The position numbers were made by a program, and so were the translations under genes. From Polynucleobacter parvulilacunae (lineage in GTDB: Bacteria > Pseudomonadota > Gammaproteobacteria > Burkholderiales > Burkholderiaceae), in assembly GCF_018881715.1 (NCBI RefSeq), contig NZ_JACVPW010000001.1, positions 831,337 to 895,336 of the forward strand: a stretch of DNA of 64,000 nucleotides. The letters run 5' to 3'. The notes below the pieces were generated by a model, which saw only the letters and a program-made list of their open reading frames with translations, was not told the origin of the DNA and searched no databases. This document shows positions 8,878-16,460 of this stretch, piece after piece (the first letter of the stretch is position 1; each line of letters opens with the position of its first letter).

Positions 8878-9893
8878 GGAACCAGACTTAAGAATAGGTA
8901 CTCTAGGAAGATAATGATGTGAACGATGCCTTGTAAAAGGGTTGTTCTGCCGATTGCTAGTGTGAGCGCACCAATAAAGAATGACAAATACATCAGTGTC
9001 ATATTGAGATCGCTAATACCCAAGCTAAGTGGAATATTAAAGAAGATAGCAATGGCAGCAACCGTAGGTATGGTTAAGCCAATGCTGGCTAGGGCTGAAC
9101 CTAATGCTAAGTTCAAGCTACTCTGCAGGCGATTGGCCTTTGCTGCTCTAACTGCTGCAAAGCCCTCTGGAAGCAATACTAGAAGGGCAATCGCAATGCC
9201 CACAATGGTTTTGGGTGCGCCTGCAGCAGCAACACCCCTTTCAATTGCCGGGCTAAGTAGTTCTGCAAGACCTACTACTGCAATCAGTGAGAGGATGAGG
9301 AGTACAGCACTTACTCCAGTCTTGAGATTGCTCGGTTTGCGAGCATGAATATTGCTGTCAGTCTTTCTGTCTTTTGTTTTTGGAAGGTAATAGTCACGAT
9401 GGCTGACTGTCTGAAAGAATAAAAATGCAATATAGAGGGCAAAAGAAGCGATCCCCGCAAATGCTAGCTGACTCTTGGTGAAATCTGGTCCAGGCGTGCT
9501 GATCGTAACGGTTGGCATTACTAAGATGAAGGTGGCCAATGCAGTTAGTACGGCTAGCGCAGAGTTTGTACCTTCATTGCGAAAGGTCATCTCATGATGG
9601 GTAAGTCCACCCATGAATATGCACAGACCAATCACACCATTAATAACAATCATGACGGTTGCAAATACTGCATCTCTGGCAATGAACTCAGAGCCTTCGT
9701 GGCCAGTGAGCATCATCGAGATGATGAGCGAAACTTCAATGATCGTAACGCTAATAGATAGCACTAGAGTGCCATAAGGCTCACCCGTTTTGTGAGCTAT
9801 AACTTCTGCATGATGTACGGCAGAGAGAACGGCGCCGATAAGCGTAACGCTCATGAGGGCGATAAACCAAGTTTGGCTGAGTAGGCTAGTCAT
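8874..9893 (-). CDS. chaA: Calcium/proton antiporter (CaCA family, ChaA-like)
   Basis: A 339-residue polytopic membrane protein with about eleven hydrophobic segments. The two CaCA repeats are visible: the first with GTLVLSISVTIIEVSLI (acidic Glu in the ion path) and the second with KTIVGIAIALLVLLPEGFAAV (Glu of LPEG). An acidic loop and a basic cytoplasmic linker (about 165-185) separate them. The family exports Ca2+, and in E. coli ChaA also Na+ or K+, in exchange for protons. It is monocistronic on this strand. Substrate preference cannot be read from the sequence. Confidence 0.85.
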   Translation of the reverse strand: MTSLLSQTWFIALMSVTLIGAVLSAVHHAEVIAHKTGEPYGTLVLSISVTIIEVSLIISMMLTGHEGSEFIARDAVFATVMIVINGVIGLCIFMGGLTHHEMTFRNEGTNSALAVLTALATFILVMPTVTISTPGPDFTKSQLAFAGIASFALYIAFLFFQTVSHRDYYLPKTKDRKTDSNIHARKPSNLKTGVSAVLLILSLIAVVGLAELLSPAIERGVAAAGAPKTIVGIAIALLVLLPEGFAAVRAAKANRLQSSLNLALGSALASIGLTIPTVAAIAIFFNIPLSLGISDLNMTLMYLSFFIGALTLAIGRTTLLQGIVHIIIFLEYLFLSLVP

Positions 9894-9978
9894 AGGTGTC
9901 TGATCTTGAAAATGCGGTTAAGCTATCGGTTAAATCGTCTAGAAGTTAAATCATATTAATGAGAGTTTATAGCTATCC

Positions 9979-10341
9979 ATGAAAGCCATTATTTTATTTG
10001 GGCACGGTGCACGTGATAGCCGCTGGCGTGAGCCATTTGATCGCTTGGCTGTGCTGTGGCAAGAGCAACATCCTGCTACCCCTGTAGAGCTCGCTTTCTT
10101 AGAAATGATGCAGCCTTCATTGGAAGAGGCTGTCGCTGCACTGAGCGCTAAAGGCGCTAATGAGCTTACTGTGGTGCCAGTTTTCTTTGGGCAGGGCGGC
10201 CACTTACGAAATGACTTCCCAGTTCTATTGGAAGAGTGCCGGGGAAAATTCCCTGATGTGCAGTTAAGCGCGACGCCTGCTGTTGGTGAGGATTTGGCGG
10301 TATTGCAGGCGATTATTGAATTTGGCGCAAGAAGCATTTAG
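9979..10341 (+). CDS. cbiX: Sirohydrochlorin chelatase, short CbiX type
   Basis: A 120-residue single-domain chelatase. Short CbiX proteins insert Co2+ or Fe2+ into sirohydrochlorin and act as dimers; here the likely job is iron insertion to make siroheme. The family start is clear: AIILFGHGARDSRW places the metal-binding His at residue 9, and the second metal/substrate His is in FFGQGGHLRND near residue 74. The neighbouring cobA and cysI genes on the other strand use and need siroheme, which supports this role. A precorrin-2 dehydrogenase, the intermediate enzyme, is not present in this window. Confidence 0.85.
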   Translation: MKAIILFGHGARDSRWREPFDRLAVLWQEQHPATPVELAFLEMMQPSLEEAVAALSAKGANELTVVPVFFGQGGHLRNDFPVLLEECRGKFPDVQLSATPAVGEDLAVLQAIIEFGARSI

Positions 10342-10383
10342 TTTGTTTTAGACAATTAGGCCTTCATTAAGACCTTGCTAAAT

Positions 10384-10420
10384 GTAATGATATACATTAC
10401 AGTGTAATTAGATACATTAC
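10384..10420. promoter_or_regulatory. Tandem palindromic operator upstream of higBA module 1
   Basis: Two 17-base palindromes, GTAATGATATACATTAC (10384-10400) and GTAATTAGATACATTAC (10404-10420), lie 28 bases before higB. The first has perfect 6-bp arms around ATATA, the second 5-bp arms. Their centres are 20 bp apart, so both face the same side of the helix. This is what is expected for autoregulation by a dimeric HTH antitoxin such as the HigA encoded just downstream. Confidence 0.75.
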
Positions 10421-10448
10421 AATAAGAGATTGAGTATTAGAGGTGTTA

Positions 10449-10727
10449 ATGATCCAATCTTTTAGTCATCGAGGTTTAGAGCTCTTTTTTTCAAAAGGAA
10501 GTTACAAGGCAATCCCAGCGCAGCATGCCACTCGCCTCATTCGCATGCTAGATAGGTTGGATGCAGCAGTTATTCCTGAGGATATGGATTTGCCGGGTTA
10601 TCGCTTTCATCAGCTGCAGGGTAAAAGAAAAAAGACTTTTGCTGTACTTGTTTCTGGTAACTGGCGGCTGACATTTAAATTTGATGGTGAAAATGCAGTG
10701 TATGTAGATTTGGAGGATTATCACTAA
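10449..10727 (+). CDS. higB: HigB-type toxin (RelE/ParE superfamily), module 1
   Basis: A predicted ribosome-dependent mRNA endoribonuclease toxin. The 92 residues from ATG 10449 show the family pattern: a basic LxGKRKK segment in the middle, SGNWRLTFKF, and a C-terminal VDLEDYH, which holds the usual terminal His. GTG at 10443 would add two residues, but AGGTG just before ATG 10449 is the better Shine-Dalgarno arrangement. The toxin gene precedes its antitoxin, the typical higBA order, and the stop overlaps the higA start (TAATG). The upstream double palindrome suggests repression by HigA. Confidence 0.88.
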   Translation: MIQSFSHRGLELFFSKGSYKAIPAQHATRLIRMLDRLDAAVIPEDMDLPGYRFHQLQGKRKKTFAVLVSGNWRLTFKFDGENAVYVDLEDYH

Positions 10728-11050
10728 TGAAGAGCTTAAGAAATACAAATCGCAGGCCTACGCATCCCGGAGAAATTCTCCGTGAAGATGTATTGCCGGC
10801 TCTTGGCGTTACCCAAGCGGTTCTTGCAAGTCACCTAGGGGTGAGTCGCCTTACCGTTTCAGAGATCCTGCATGAGAAAAGAGGTATTAGCGCAGAAATG
10901 GCCGTACGTATCGCGCGAGTGATTGGCGGAACACCTCAGAGTTGGCTGCACATGCAAGAGGCAGTTGATATTTGGGAGGTGGAGCAAAAATTCCAGCAGC
11001 ATCCAGAATCGGCACCCACTGCCATTACCTTATTGGCGTTCGCGGCGTAA
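10727..11050 (+). CDS. higA: HigA-type antitoxin, XRE helix-turn-helix, module 1
   Basis: A 107-residue antitoxin and repressor of the VapI/HigA group. It begins with the family signature RPTHPGEILREDVLP, followed by an XRE helix-turn-helix (about residues 28-80, with LASHLGVSRLTVSEILH as the DNA-recognition part) and a C-terminal tail. It would bind and neutralise HigB and bind the two palindromes upstream. The start codon shares an A with the higB stop. The gene ends ten bases before the stop of the convergent cobA gene, with no room for a separate terminator. Confidence 0.9.
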   Translation: MKSLRNTNRRPTHPGEILREDVLPALGVTQAVLASHLGVSRLTVSEILHEKRGISAEMAVRIARVIGGTPQSWLHMQEAVDIWEVEQKFQQHPESAPTAITLLAFAA

Positions 11051-11060
11051 AGAGCTTGTA

Positions 11061-11894
11061 TTAAGCTGCTTTGCTCTTTGGAGTAGTTGGGGCTACAAAA
11101 GTTAAGGTTGAATCGTTTGGCACCTGTTTATTACTCATGTTGCGCCCTGCAAGTGCCTCACCAATCATGATGAGCGCCGGTGAGCTGCTGTCAAACCATT
11201 GATCTGCTTTACCTGCTGCTAATTCCGCTAAAGTGCTTGTCCATAAGCGCTCACGTGAAGTGCTAACCGCTTCCAATATTTGCACTGGTGTATTGCTATT
11301 CTGATTTGGGCTTTGCTCAATCAACTGCTGTGCAATACGAGTAGCATCTTTGCGACCCATGTAATACACCAGGGTATCCGCGGAGGGATTTGATATCGGC
11401 TGTCCAGGAGCTAGATTTTCTGCGCCCTGCGCTAAGGTGACAAACGCCACACTACGGGATACTCCGCGCAGTGTCAGCGATTGCTGAATGCTGGCAGCAC
11501 CAGCTAGTGCCGCAGTAATACCGGGAACCACTTCAACTTCAATGCCAGCTGCTTTTAGAGTCTGAATTTCTTCATCAGCCCGCCCAAAGAGCATTGGGTC
11601 ACCACCTTTGAGGCGCACAATAACTGAGTACTTTTGCGTAGCATCTACCAAGCGCTTATTAATAAACTGTTGTGCTGAGGAGAGCTTGCCACAACGCTTG
11701 CCGACTTCAACCTGAGTTGCCTGTGGGCAAAGCTCTAGCATTGCGGGATCAACCAAAGCGTCAAAGAAAACAATGCCCGCTTTTTCTAAAAGCTTTGCAC
11801 CACGAACCGTAATGAGGTCAACCGCACCAGGGCCGGCGCCAACCAAATACACCTTTCCTGGTGTATTGACTTGTTTCTTAATTGGCTGAGTCAT
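11061..11894 (-). CDS. cobA: Uroporphyrinogen-III C-methyltransferase (SUMT)
   Basis: Methylates uroporphyrinogen III at C2 and C7 with S-adenosylmethionine to give precorrin-2, the first committed step to siroheme. The 277 residues are a single SUMT domain without the oxidase/chelatase part of CysG. Motifs: VGAGPGAVDLITVRGA near the N-terminus (SAM-binding), VEVGKRCGK, GGDPMLFGR and VVPGITAALA. It is last in the operon cysI-DUF934-cobA, which supplies siroheme for the sulfite reductase encoded first. The separate short chelatase at 9979-10341 would complete the last step. The C-terminal extension of about 30 residues (NKQVPNDSTL onwards) is not conserved-looking. Confidence 0.93.
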   Translation of the reverse strand: MTQPIKKQVNTPGKVYLVGAGPGAVDLITVRGAKLLEKAGIVFFDALVDPAMLELCPQATQVEVGKRCGKLSSAQQFINKRLVDATQKYSVIVRLKGGDPMLFGRADEEIQTLKAAGIEVEVVPGITAALAGAASIQQSLTLRGVSRSVAFVTLAQGAENLAPGQPISNPSADTLVYYMGRKDATRIAQQLIEQSPNQNSNTPVQILEAVSTSRERLWTSTLAELAAGKADQWFDSSSPALIMIGEALAGRNMSNKQVPNDSTLTFVAPTTPKSKAA

Positions 11895-11926
11895 GATGTT
11901 TTCTGTCAGTGCTGTAGTGTGGGTGC

Positions 11927-12502
11927 TTAAATGCAGAGAGTTGTACGTTTATCGCGCCAGCTATTTTGTGTTGTCACGCTATACAAATCAAATTGCTTCA
12001 AGGCAACATCGAGTTTTTGGTCTGGACGCAGGGCGAAGCTATCAAAGCCAACACGTGCACCTTGTAAGAGTTGATCAATCAACACATCACCAATCGCACG
12101 AATCTCACCCTGCCAAGCAAAGCGGCCGCGTAATAAGGCGGCAGTACTAAAGCTACGCCCATCTCTAAAGATGGGGAAGTGTGCAGCTACTAATGGCCAT
12201 ACTGTTTTGCCTGCTTCAACAATATCGGCATGTTTCAAAATATCGTCATCCGTAGCAAACCAAACACCGATCTGTCCATTTTTTGCCAGAGCAATCACAT
12301 CAGCTTCATGGTGATGCTCAAGCCACCAGGTAAATGGCGCTAATACTTTGTGAGCGCCATGCTCAAGATCTGGGAAAGTAAAATTCGCGCCTTCATCTTG
12401 ACTACTGCTCCAGACCTGCCATTCATTTTGGGCCAGAACAGGCTTGCCGCCCCTGGGGAAATGCAAAATTTCTGGGTGAGAAGATATATTAGTTTGACTC
12501 AT
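11927..12502 (-). CDS. DUF934 protein linked to sulfite reductase
   Basis: A 191-residue soluble protein of the DUF934 family, commonly found next to the siroheme sulfite reductase of Proteobacteria and often labelled an oxidoreductase, but without a proven reaction. Family-like parts are VWPLVAAHFPIFRDGRSFSTAALLRGRF and GEIRAIGDVLIDQ in the second half. It overlaps cysI by four bases at its start, so the two are translated together. A role as an accessory or electron-transfer partner of sulfite reductase is inference from context only. Confidence 0.85.
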   Translation of the reverse strand: MSQTNISSHPEILHFPRGGKPVLAQNEWQVWSSSQDEGANFTFPDLEHGAHKVLAPFTWWLEHHHEADVIALAKNGQIGVWFATDDDILKHADIVEAGKTVWPLVAAHFPIFRDGRSFSTAALLRGRFAWQGEIRAIGDVLIDQLLQGARVGFDSFALRPDQKLDVALKQFDLYSVTTQNSWRDKRTTLCI

Positions 12503-14211
12503 AATGCATCCTCCCCATTCACTTTTTCAGCCTTATCTTTTTTCTTGGCATTCTTGTATGCCGCGTCTTTAAATGGAGCAACTCCTAGGCGACGATAGGC
12601 ATCAATAAAGGATTCACCCTCGTTACGTTGTGCAACATAAGTATTGATGACATTCGTCATTACATCTGGGATTTCATCGGCATAAAAGGAAGGTCCGATT
12701 ACCTTACCAATAGAAGCATCATTACCTTGCTCGCCACCCAGAGTGATTTGATACCACTCTTCACCGTCTTTATCTACGCCGAGAACGCCAATATTGCCTA
12801 CGTGATGGTGGCCACAGGAGTTGATGCAGCCGGAGATATTCAGGCTGATGTCACCCAAATCAAATAAATAATCTAAGTCATCAAAGCGTTCTTGAATCGC
12901 CTTAGCAATTGGTAAAGACTTTGCGTTAGCTAGTGAGCAGAAATCACCACCAGGACAGGCAATGATGTCAGTCAATAGGCCAACGTTTGGCAAAGCAACT
13001 TTTTGCTTCTTGGCTTCTTGCCAGAGTTCTAATAACTTGGCTTGCTCAACATCAGCGAGTACTAAATTTTGTTCGTGGGTGGCACGTAACTCACCAAAGC
13101 TATATTGATCAGAAAGATCAGCGATTGCCAGCATTTGAGCGGTAGTAGCATCGCCAGGGGCAACAGTGCCATGTGGTTTGAGTGACAGAATCACGCTGGC
13201 ATAACCAGGAATCTGATGTGGCTTTACATTGCGCTCAATCCAGCGTGCAAATGCAGGGCGCTCAGCTTCTGGTGCGTTAGCTAATACTTGCTCAGCACTG
13301 AGTGCTGGCAGATTCTGATACGCTGGTTTTGTAAAATGCTTGGCAACGCGATCCCACTCGGCTTGAGTGAAGTTGTCATCACCATTTTTAATATGTGCCC
13401 ACTCACCCTCAACTTGGCGGGCAAACTCTTCTGGGCCTAAAGCCTTCACGAGGATCTTGATACGGGCTTTATAAAGGTTATCTCTTCTGCCAAAGCGGTT
13501 ATACACACGCAGTAGGGCAGTGAGATAGCTTGGTAGGACGTTCCAAGGCAAATCTTGTTTAATGAGTGAGCCCAAAATAGGTGTGCGACCCATGCCGCCA
13601 CCTGCATAGATGTCAGCAGTTAATTGTCCGGCGGCATTTTTCTTGAGCTCAATACCCACATCATGGCAAAGCAAAACGGTACGATCTTCTTTGGCGCCAT
13701 TTACTGCAAACTTAAATTTGCGCGGTAAGTGTGCAAATTCAGGATGTAAGGTTGACCATTGACGTAAGAGTTCGCAAATCGGGCGAGTATCCACATATTC
13801 ATCGGCGGCAACACCAGCAAAGGCATCGCTCGTAATATTGCGGATGCAATTACCTGATGTTTGAATAGCATGCATTTCGACTTTAGCAAGCTCAGCCAAA
13901 ATATCTGGAGTGTCTTCGAGAGTTACCCAGTTGTATTGAATGTTCTGACGCGTAGTGAAGTGACCATAGCCACGGTCATACTTTTCAGAGATGAGTGCCA
14001 TAGTGCGCAATTGCTTGGCGCTAAATAATCCGTAAGGAATAGCAACCCGCAGCATGTAAGCATGCCGCTGGTGGTACAGACCGTTTTGCAAACGCAAAGG
14101 ACGGAATTCTTCTTCAGCTAAGCTGCCGTCTAGGCGTCTTGCAACTTGATCCCGGAATTGGGCAACCCGTTGATCTACAAGGGTTTGGTCAATAGTGTCA
14201 TATTTATACAT
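12499..14211 (-). CDS. cysI: Siroheme-dependent sulfite/nitrite reductase (assimilatory, hemoprotein)
   Basis: Reduces sulfite to sulfide with six electrons, feeding cysteine synthesis. The 570 residues have the two ferredoxin-like halves of the family. The siroheme/4Fe-4S cysteines are CPGGDFC (Cys-x5-Cys, about residue 417) and CINSCGHHH (Cys-x3-Cys, about 460). The substrate-binding CIRNITSD stretch lies near residue 122. Sulfite and nitrite reductases share these motifs; the cobA/DUF934 context favours sulfite. No flavoprotein partner (CysJ), cysH or cysDN is present here, so the electron donor may be ferredoxin. First gene of its operon; ATG at 14211. Confidence 0.92.
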   Translation of the reverse strand: MYKYDTIDQTLVDQRVAQFRDQVARRLDGSLAEEEFRPLRLQNGLYHQRHAYMLRVAIPYGLFSAKQLRTMALISEKYDRGYGHFTTRQNIQYNWVTLEDTPDILAELAKVEMHAIQTSGNCIRNITSDAFAGVAADEYVDTRPICELLRQWSTLHPEFAHLPRKFKFAVNGAKEDRTVLLCHDVGIELKKNAAGQLTADIYAGGGMGRTPILGSLIKQDLPWNVLPSYLTALLRVYNRFGRRDNLYKARIKILVKALGPEEFARQVEGEWAHIKNGDDNFTQAEWDRVAKHFTKPAYQNLPALSAEQVLANAPEAERPAFARWIERNVKPHQIPGYASVILSLKPHGTVAPGDATTAQMLAIADLSDQYSFGELRATHEQNLVLADVEQAKLLELWQEAKKQKVALPNVGLLTDIIACPGGDFCSLANAKSLPIAKAIQERFDDLDYLFDLGDISLNISGCINSCGHHHVGNIGVLGVDKDGEEWYQITLGGEQGNDASIGKVIGPSFYADEIPDVMTNVINTYVAQRNEGESFIDAYRRLGVAPFKDAAYKNAKKKDKAEKVNGEDAL

Positions 14212-14231
14212 AGCAATGGATTGTCACGGAT

Positions 14232-14285
14232 TTTAGATATTGCTACAAATACTCAAAAATCGATTCTATATATCTAAATACGTAT
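14232..14285. promoter_or_regulatory. Inverted repeats in the cysI leader, candidate operator
   Basis: A perfect 9-bp inverted repeat, TTTAGATAT (14232-14240) and ATATCTAAA (14270-14278), spans 47 bp immediately upstream of cysI, and the second arm runs into the palindrome ATACGTAT (14278-14285). The position suits a LysR-type regulator such as CysB, but the consensus could not be matched by eye; the assignment of the binding protein is a guess. Confidence 0.4.
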
Positions 14286-14370
14286 AAAAGAACTGCGATC
14301 TAACCTTTACTTAAAAGCCCTCTGCAACAGCCCTATAGACCTTAAAAGTGATAAATATTCCACTTTACAG

Positions 14371-14387
14371 ATTCTGTAATGCAGAAT
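14371..14387. promoter_or_regulatory. Palindromic operator upstream of higBA module 2
   Basis: ATTCTGTAATGCAGAAT is a perfect palindrome (6-bp arms, 5-bp spacer) ending 10 bases before the toxin start. Its geometry (6-5-6, 17 bp) is the same as that of the first module's operator although the arms differ, so each antitoxin likely has its own site. Weaker outer arms ATATTC (14355) and GAATAT (14384) may extend it. Confidence 0.65.
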
Positions 14388-14397
14388 ATCATGAAGC

Positions 14398-14676
14398 ATG
14401 ATCCGCTCATTTTCTTGTGAACTTACTAGAGATTTATTTGAAAGCAAGGGCTCAAGAAAGTTTATAAATATAGAAAGGGTGGCGCGGCGTAAGTTATTGC
14501 AGTTACATGCCGTTATTAGTTTGTTAGATTTGAGGATACCCCCAGGCAATATGTTGGAGGCCTTGAGTGGGAATCGTAAGGGGCAACACAGCATTCGAAT
14601 TAATGGTCAGTGGCGCATTTGTTTTGTATGGCGTGAAGATGGCGCTTATGACGTAGAAATTGTGGATTACCACTAA
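14398..14676 (+). CDS. higB: HigB-type toxin (RelE/ParE superfamily), module 2
   Basis: A 92-residue predicted mRNA-cleaving toxin. The family pattern is clear: LFESKGSRKF early, NMLEALSGNRKGQHSIRINGQWRICFVW in the core (given here as positions about 52-79), and a C-terminal VEIVDYH. It is diverged from the module 1 toxin, sharing only the general family residues, so the two are not a recent duplication. The gene lies between cysI (divergent) and its antitoxin. A strong Shine-Dalgarno is not seen before ATG 14398; translation may be low. Confidence 0.87.
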   Translation: MIRSFSCELTRDLFESKGSRKFINIERVARRKLLQLHAVISLLDLRIPPGNMLEALSGNRKGQHSIRINGQWRICFVWREDGAYDVEIVDYH

Positions 14677-14686
14677 GGATATGATG

Positions 14687-14989
14687 ATGACAAAATTACT
14701 TGATGAAATTCATCCTGGTGAAATACTGTTGGAAGACTTTATGAAGCCGATGGGCATTACGTCTCGACAGCTGGCCGCGGATATCGATGTTTCCCCAAGC
14801 CGCATTAGTGAAATTGTGAACGGCTTGCGCCCCATTACTGCCGATACCGCCTTGCGCCTTGGCTTATTCTTTTCAATGGAGCCTATATTTTGGTTGAATC
14901 TGCAAGCAGAGTATGAAATGAGGATTGCAAGAAAGACTTTACAAAAAGAAATTGAATCGAGAATTCGAGTCTTCAAAATTGCCGCATAA
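14687..14989 (+). CDS. higA: HigA-type antitoxin, XRE helix-turn-helix, module 2
   Basis: A 100-residue VapI/HigA-type antitoxin and autorepressor. It has LLDEIHPGEILLEDF at the start, an XRE helix-turn-helix (about residues 25-70, with LAADIDVSPSRISEIVNG), and a charged C-terminal helix. Three consecutive ATG codons occur at 14681, 14684 and 14687; AAGGA at 14675-14679 favours 14687 or 14684. The gene follows the toxin stop by ten bases and ends at a strong hairpin terminator shared with the convergent gene. Confidence 0.88.
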   Translation: MTKLLDEIHPGEILLEDFMKPMGITSRQLAADIDVSPSRISEIVNGLRPITADTALRLGLFFSMEPIFWLNLQAEYEMRIARKTLQKEIESRIRVFKIAA

Positions 14990-15010
14990 TCAGTTTGCTT
15001 GGATTAAATT

Positions 15011-15038
15011 AAAAAGCCCCGAAATATCGGGGCTTTTT
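15011..15038. terminator. Bidirectional rho-independent terminator
   Basis: AAAAAGCCCCGA, loop AATA, then TCGGGGCTTTTT: a 12-bp perfect stem with A and T tracts on either side, so it can act on both strands. It sits between higA (module 2) and the convergent membrane-protein gene. Confidence 0.92.
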
Positions 15039-15072
15039 AATTGAGGTATTTAATTAAAGCAGGGCTTATCGC

Positions 15073-15444
15073 TTATAACCCATTCTCCCGGTAGTGCTTA
15101 TAGAGGTTGGCAATAGAGGCGAAGCCCAGAACAACGATGAGTACTGCAAATAGGTATTCAGTCGTGAGGTAGGTATAGACACCCATCTGTACGAGGATTG
15201 CGGCAACAACGAATGCAGCAATCGAACCAAATGCAACTAACTTAAAGTTAGGTACAAAAGCGCCTAAAGTAATGGCGATAAATACGATATAGAGATCGGA
15301 AACGAGCTGATCAGCAGTTACAAAGATGTTATTAGTGAGCTCAGGGTTGGTGAACTTGCCTAATACGGCAATGACCAGAATGGAGGCGAGGATCGCAAAG
15401 TTGAGCTTCGCTTTGAGAAGAATCGTTTTAAATTGATCGCCCAT
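15073..15444 (-). CDS. Small hypothetical membrane protein
   Basis: Not recognised. From ATG 15444 the product is 123 residues (MGDQFKTILL...) with four predicted membrane segments (about 15-32, 45-63, 68-88 and 95-112) and a basic C-terminal tail YKHYRENGL. A longer reading from 15507 overlaps the upstream gene and is unlikely. It begins four bases after the stop of the other small membrane gene, so they form a pair, perhaps two parts of one membrane complex. No catalytic motif is seen. Confidence 0.65.
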   Translation of the reverse strand: MGDQFKTILLKAKLNFAILASILVIAVLGKFTNPELTNNIFVTADQLVSDLYIVFIAITLGAFVPNFKLVAFGSIAAFVVAAILVQMGVYTYLTTEYLFAVLIVVLGFASIANLYKHYRENGL

Positions 15445-15448
15445 GGCT

Positions 15449-15673
15449 TTACGATGCGCTACCGTTAAACACGAGGCTGATGCCAATCCACAAAATAACA
15501 AATGCAATTAAAACAGTTGAGCCAATTTTCTTGAGGAAGTATTCCAGGGTATCCATATAGGCCTCATCACCTCTCCCGAAGTAATGATCAAAGCGTTCCC
15601 AATAGAGGCGCCCTACAACTAGTGGCAGAAGTATTGCAACGATGCCTAAAATAACGGTCAGAGTGTTGTCCAT
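15449..15673 (-). CDS. Small hypothetical membrane protein
   Basis: Not recognised. A 74-residue protein with two hydrophobic segments (about 6-22 and 51-69) separated by a hydrophilic, Asp/Tyr-rich loop containing ERFDHYFGRGDEAYMDTLEY. It is the first of a two-gene unit with the membrane protein just downstream. Upstream of ATG 15673 the sequence GAAAG could serve for ribosome binding. Function unknown. Confidence 0.6.
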   Translation of the reverse strand: MDNTLTVILGIVAILLPLVVGRLYWERFDHYFGRGDEAYMDTLEYFLKKIGSTVLIAFVILWIGISLVFNGSAS

Positions 15674-15807
15674 GCTAGAACTTTCTTTGCTAACAATCCC
15701 AATGGATCGGCTGTAAAAGGCTAAAGAATACCCTTTTTTGTATTTCTCTTAGTCAGGTACTGGCTTTGGGCGCTTGAATAGTCATTATTCGTAGCCAAAG
15801 AGGGTTT

Positions 15808-15845
15808 GTTGATACAGTAGAGGCTACTGTAGTAATTACATCAAC
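15808..15845. promoter_or_regulatory. Nested inverted repeats in the hdeD leader
   Basis: ACAGTAG-AGG-CTACTGT (15814-15830, perfect 7-bp arms) lies within outer arms GTTGAT (15808-15813) and ATCAAC (15840-15845). The element ends 13 bases before the start of the HdeD-like gene, so it could be an operator or an RNA hairpin affecting translation. There is no T tract, so it is not a terminator. Confidence 0.4.
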
Positions 15846-15858
15846 TGAAAGCACTAAT

Positions 15859-16437
15859 ATGACTGAACTAAATTCCGCGCAAATGAATGAAATTCGTACC
15901 AAAGTATTGGGCGCAGCCGCCAAGGTTCCTGGGGCTTTAATTGGGCTTGGAATTCTATTCATCGTGCTGGGCATGATTGGTATCGCAGGTCAAACACTAT
16001 TTTCTTTCATCTCCGTAAACATCCTAGGCATCTTCTTGTTTGCCGGCGGTCTTTTACAGGGTGCTCATGCTCTGAAATCACAAGGCTGGAAAAGTGTCGG
16101 CGTACAACTCATATTGGCTGCTCTTTACATTGCAGCAGCAATCTTTACTTGGGCTTTCCCAATTCCAGCGCTTGAAGCAATCACGCTTTGGTTAGCAGCA
16201 ATCTTTTTTGTGACTGGTGCATTGCGCTTGATCTCTGCATTTCAGCATCGTCATTTCCGCGAATGGTTCTGGTTGGTTTTATCTTCAGCAATCTCCATCT
16301 TGATGGGCGTGCTGATTATGAATGGCTATCCAGAGTCCAGCCTTTGGCTTCCTGGGATGTTGATCGCGATTGAGCTCTTGTTGCAAGGATGGTCATTGTT
16401 GTTCATGGGTTTGGCTGCGCGCTCGCTGATTAAGTAA
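15859..16437 (+). CDS. HdeD-like (DUF308) membrane protein
   Basis: A 192-residue membrane protein with six predicted membrane segments arranged as repeated helix pairs, typical of HdeD/DUF308. In E. coli HdeD is linked to acid resistance at high cell density; the mechanism is not known. Family-like parts include GIAGQTLFSFISVNILGIFLFAGG and the WLAAIFFVTGALRL segment (positions about 35-58 and 115-128). ATG start at 15859. The small basic protein gene follows 23 bases later, possibly co-transcribed. Confidence 0.8.
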   Translation: MTELNSAQMNEIRTKVLGAAAKVPGALIGLGILFIVLGMIGIAGQTLFSFISVNILGIFLFAGGLLQGAHALKSQGWKSVGVQLILAALYIAAAIFTWAFPIPALEAITLWLAAIFFVTGALRLISAFQHRHFREWFWLVLSSAISILMGVLIMNGYPESSLWLPGMLIAIELLLQGWSLLFMGLAARSLIK

Positions 16438-16460
16438 GAGGCAAGCAAAGAGTCTTCATC

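Noticed and set aside
9951..10337. A 128-codon minus-strand frame opposite the CbiX gene
   Set aside because: The plus strand carries an intact HGARD motif and full family length; the antisense reading has none.
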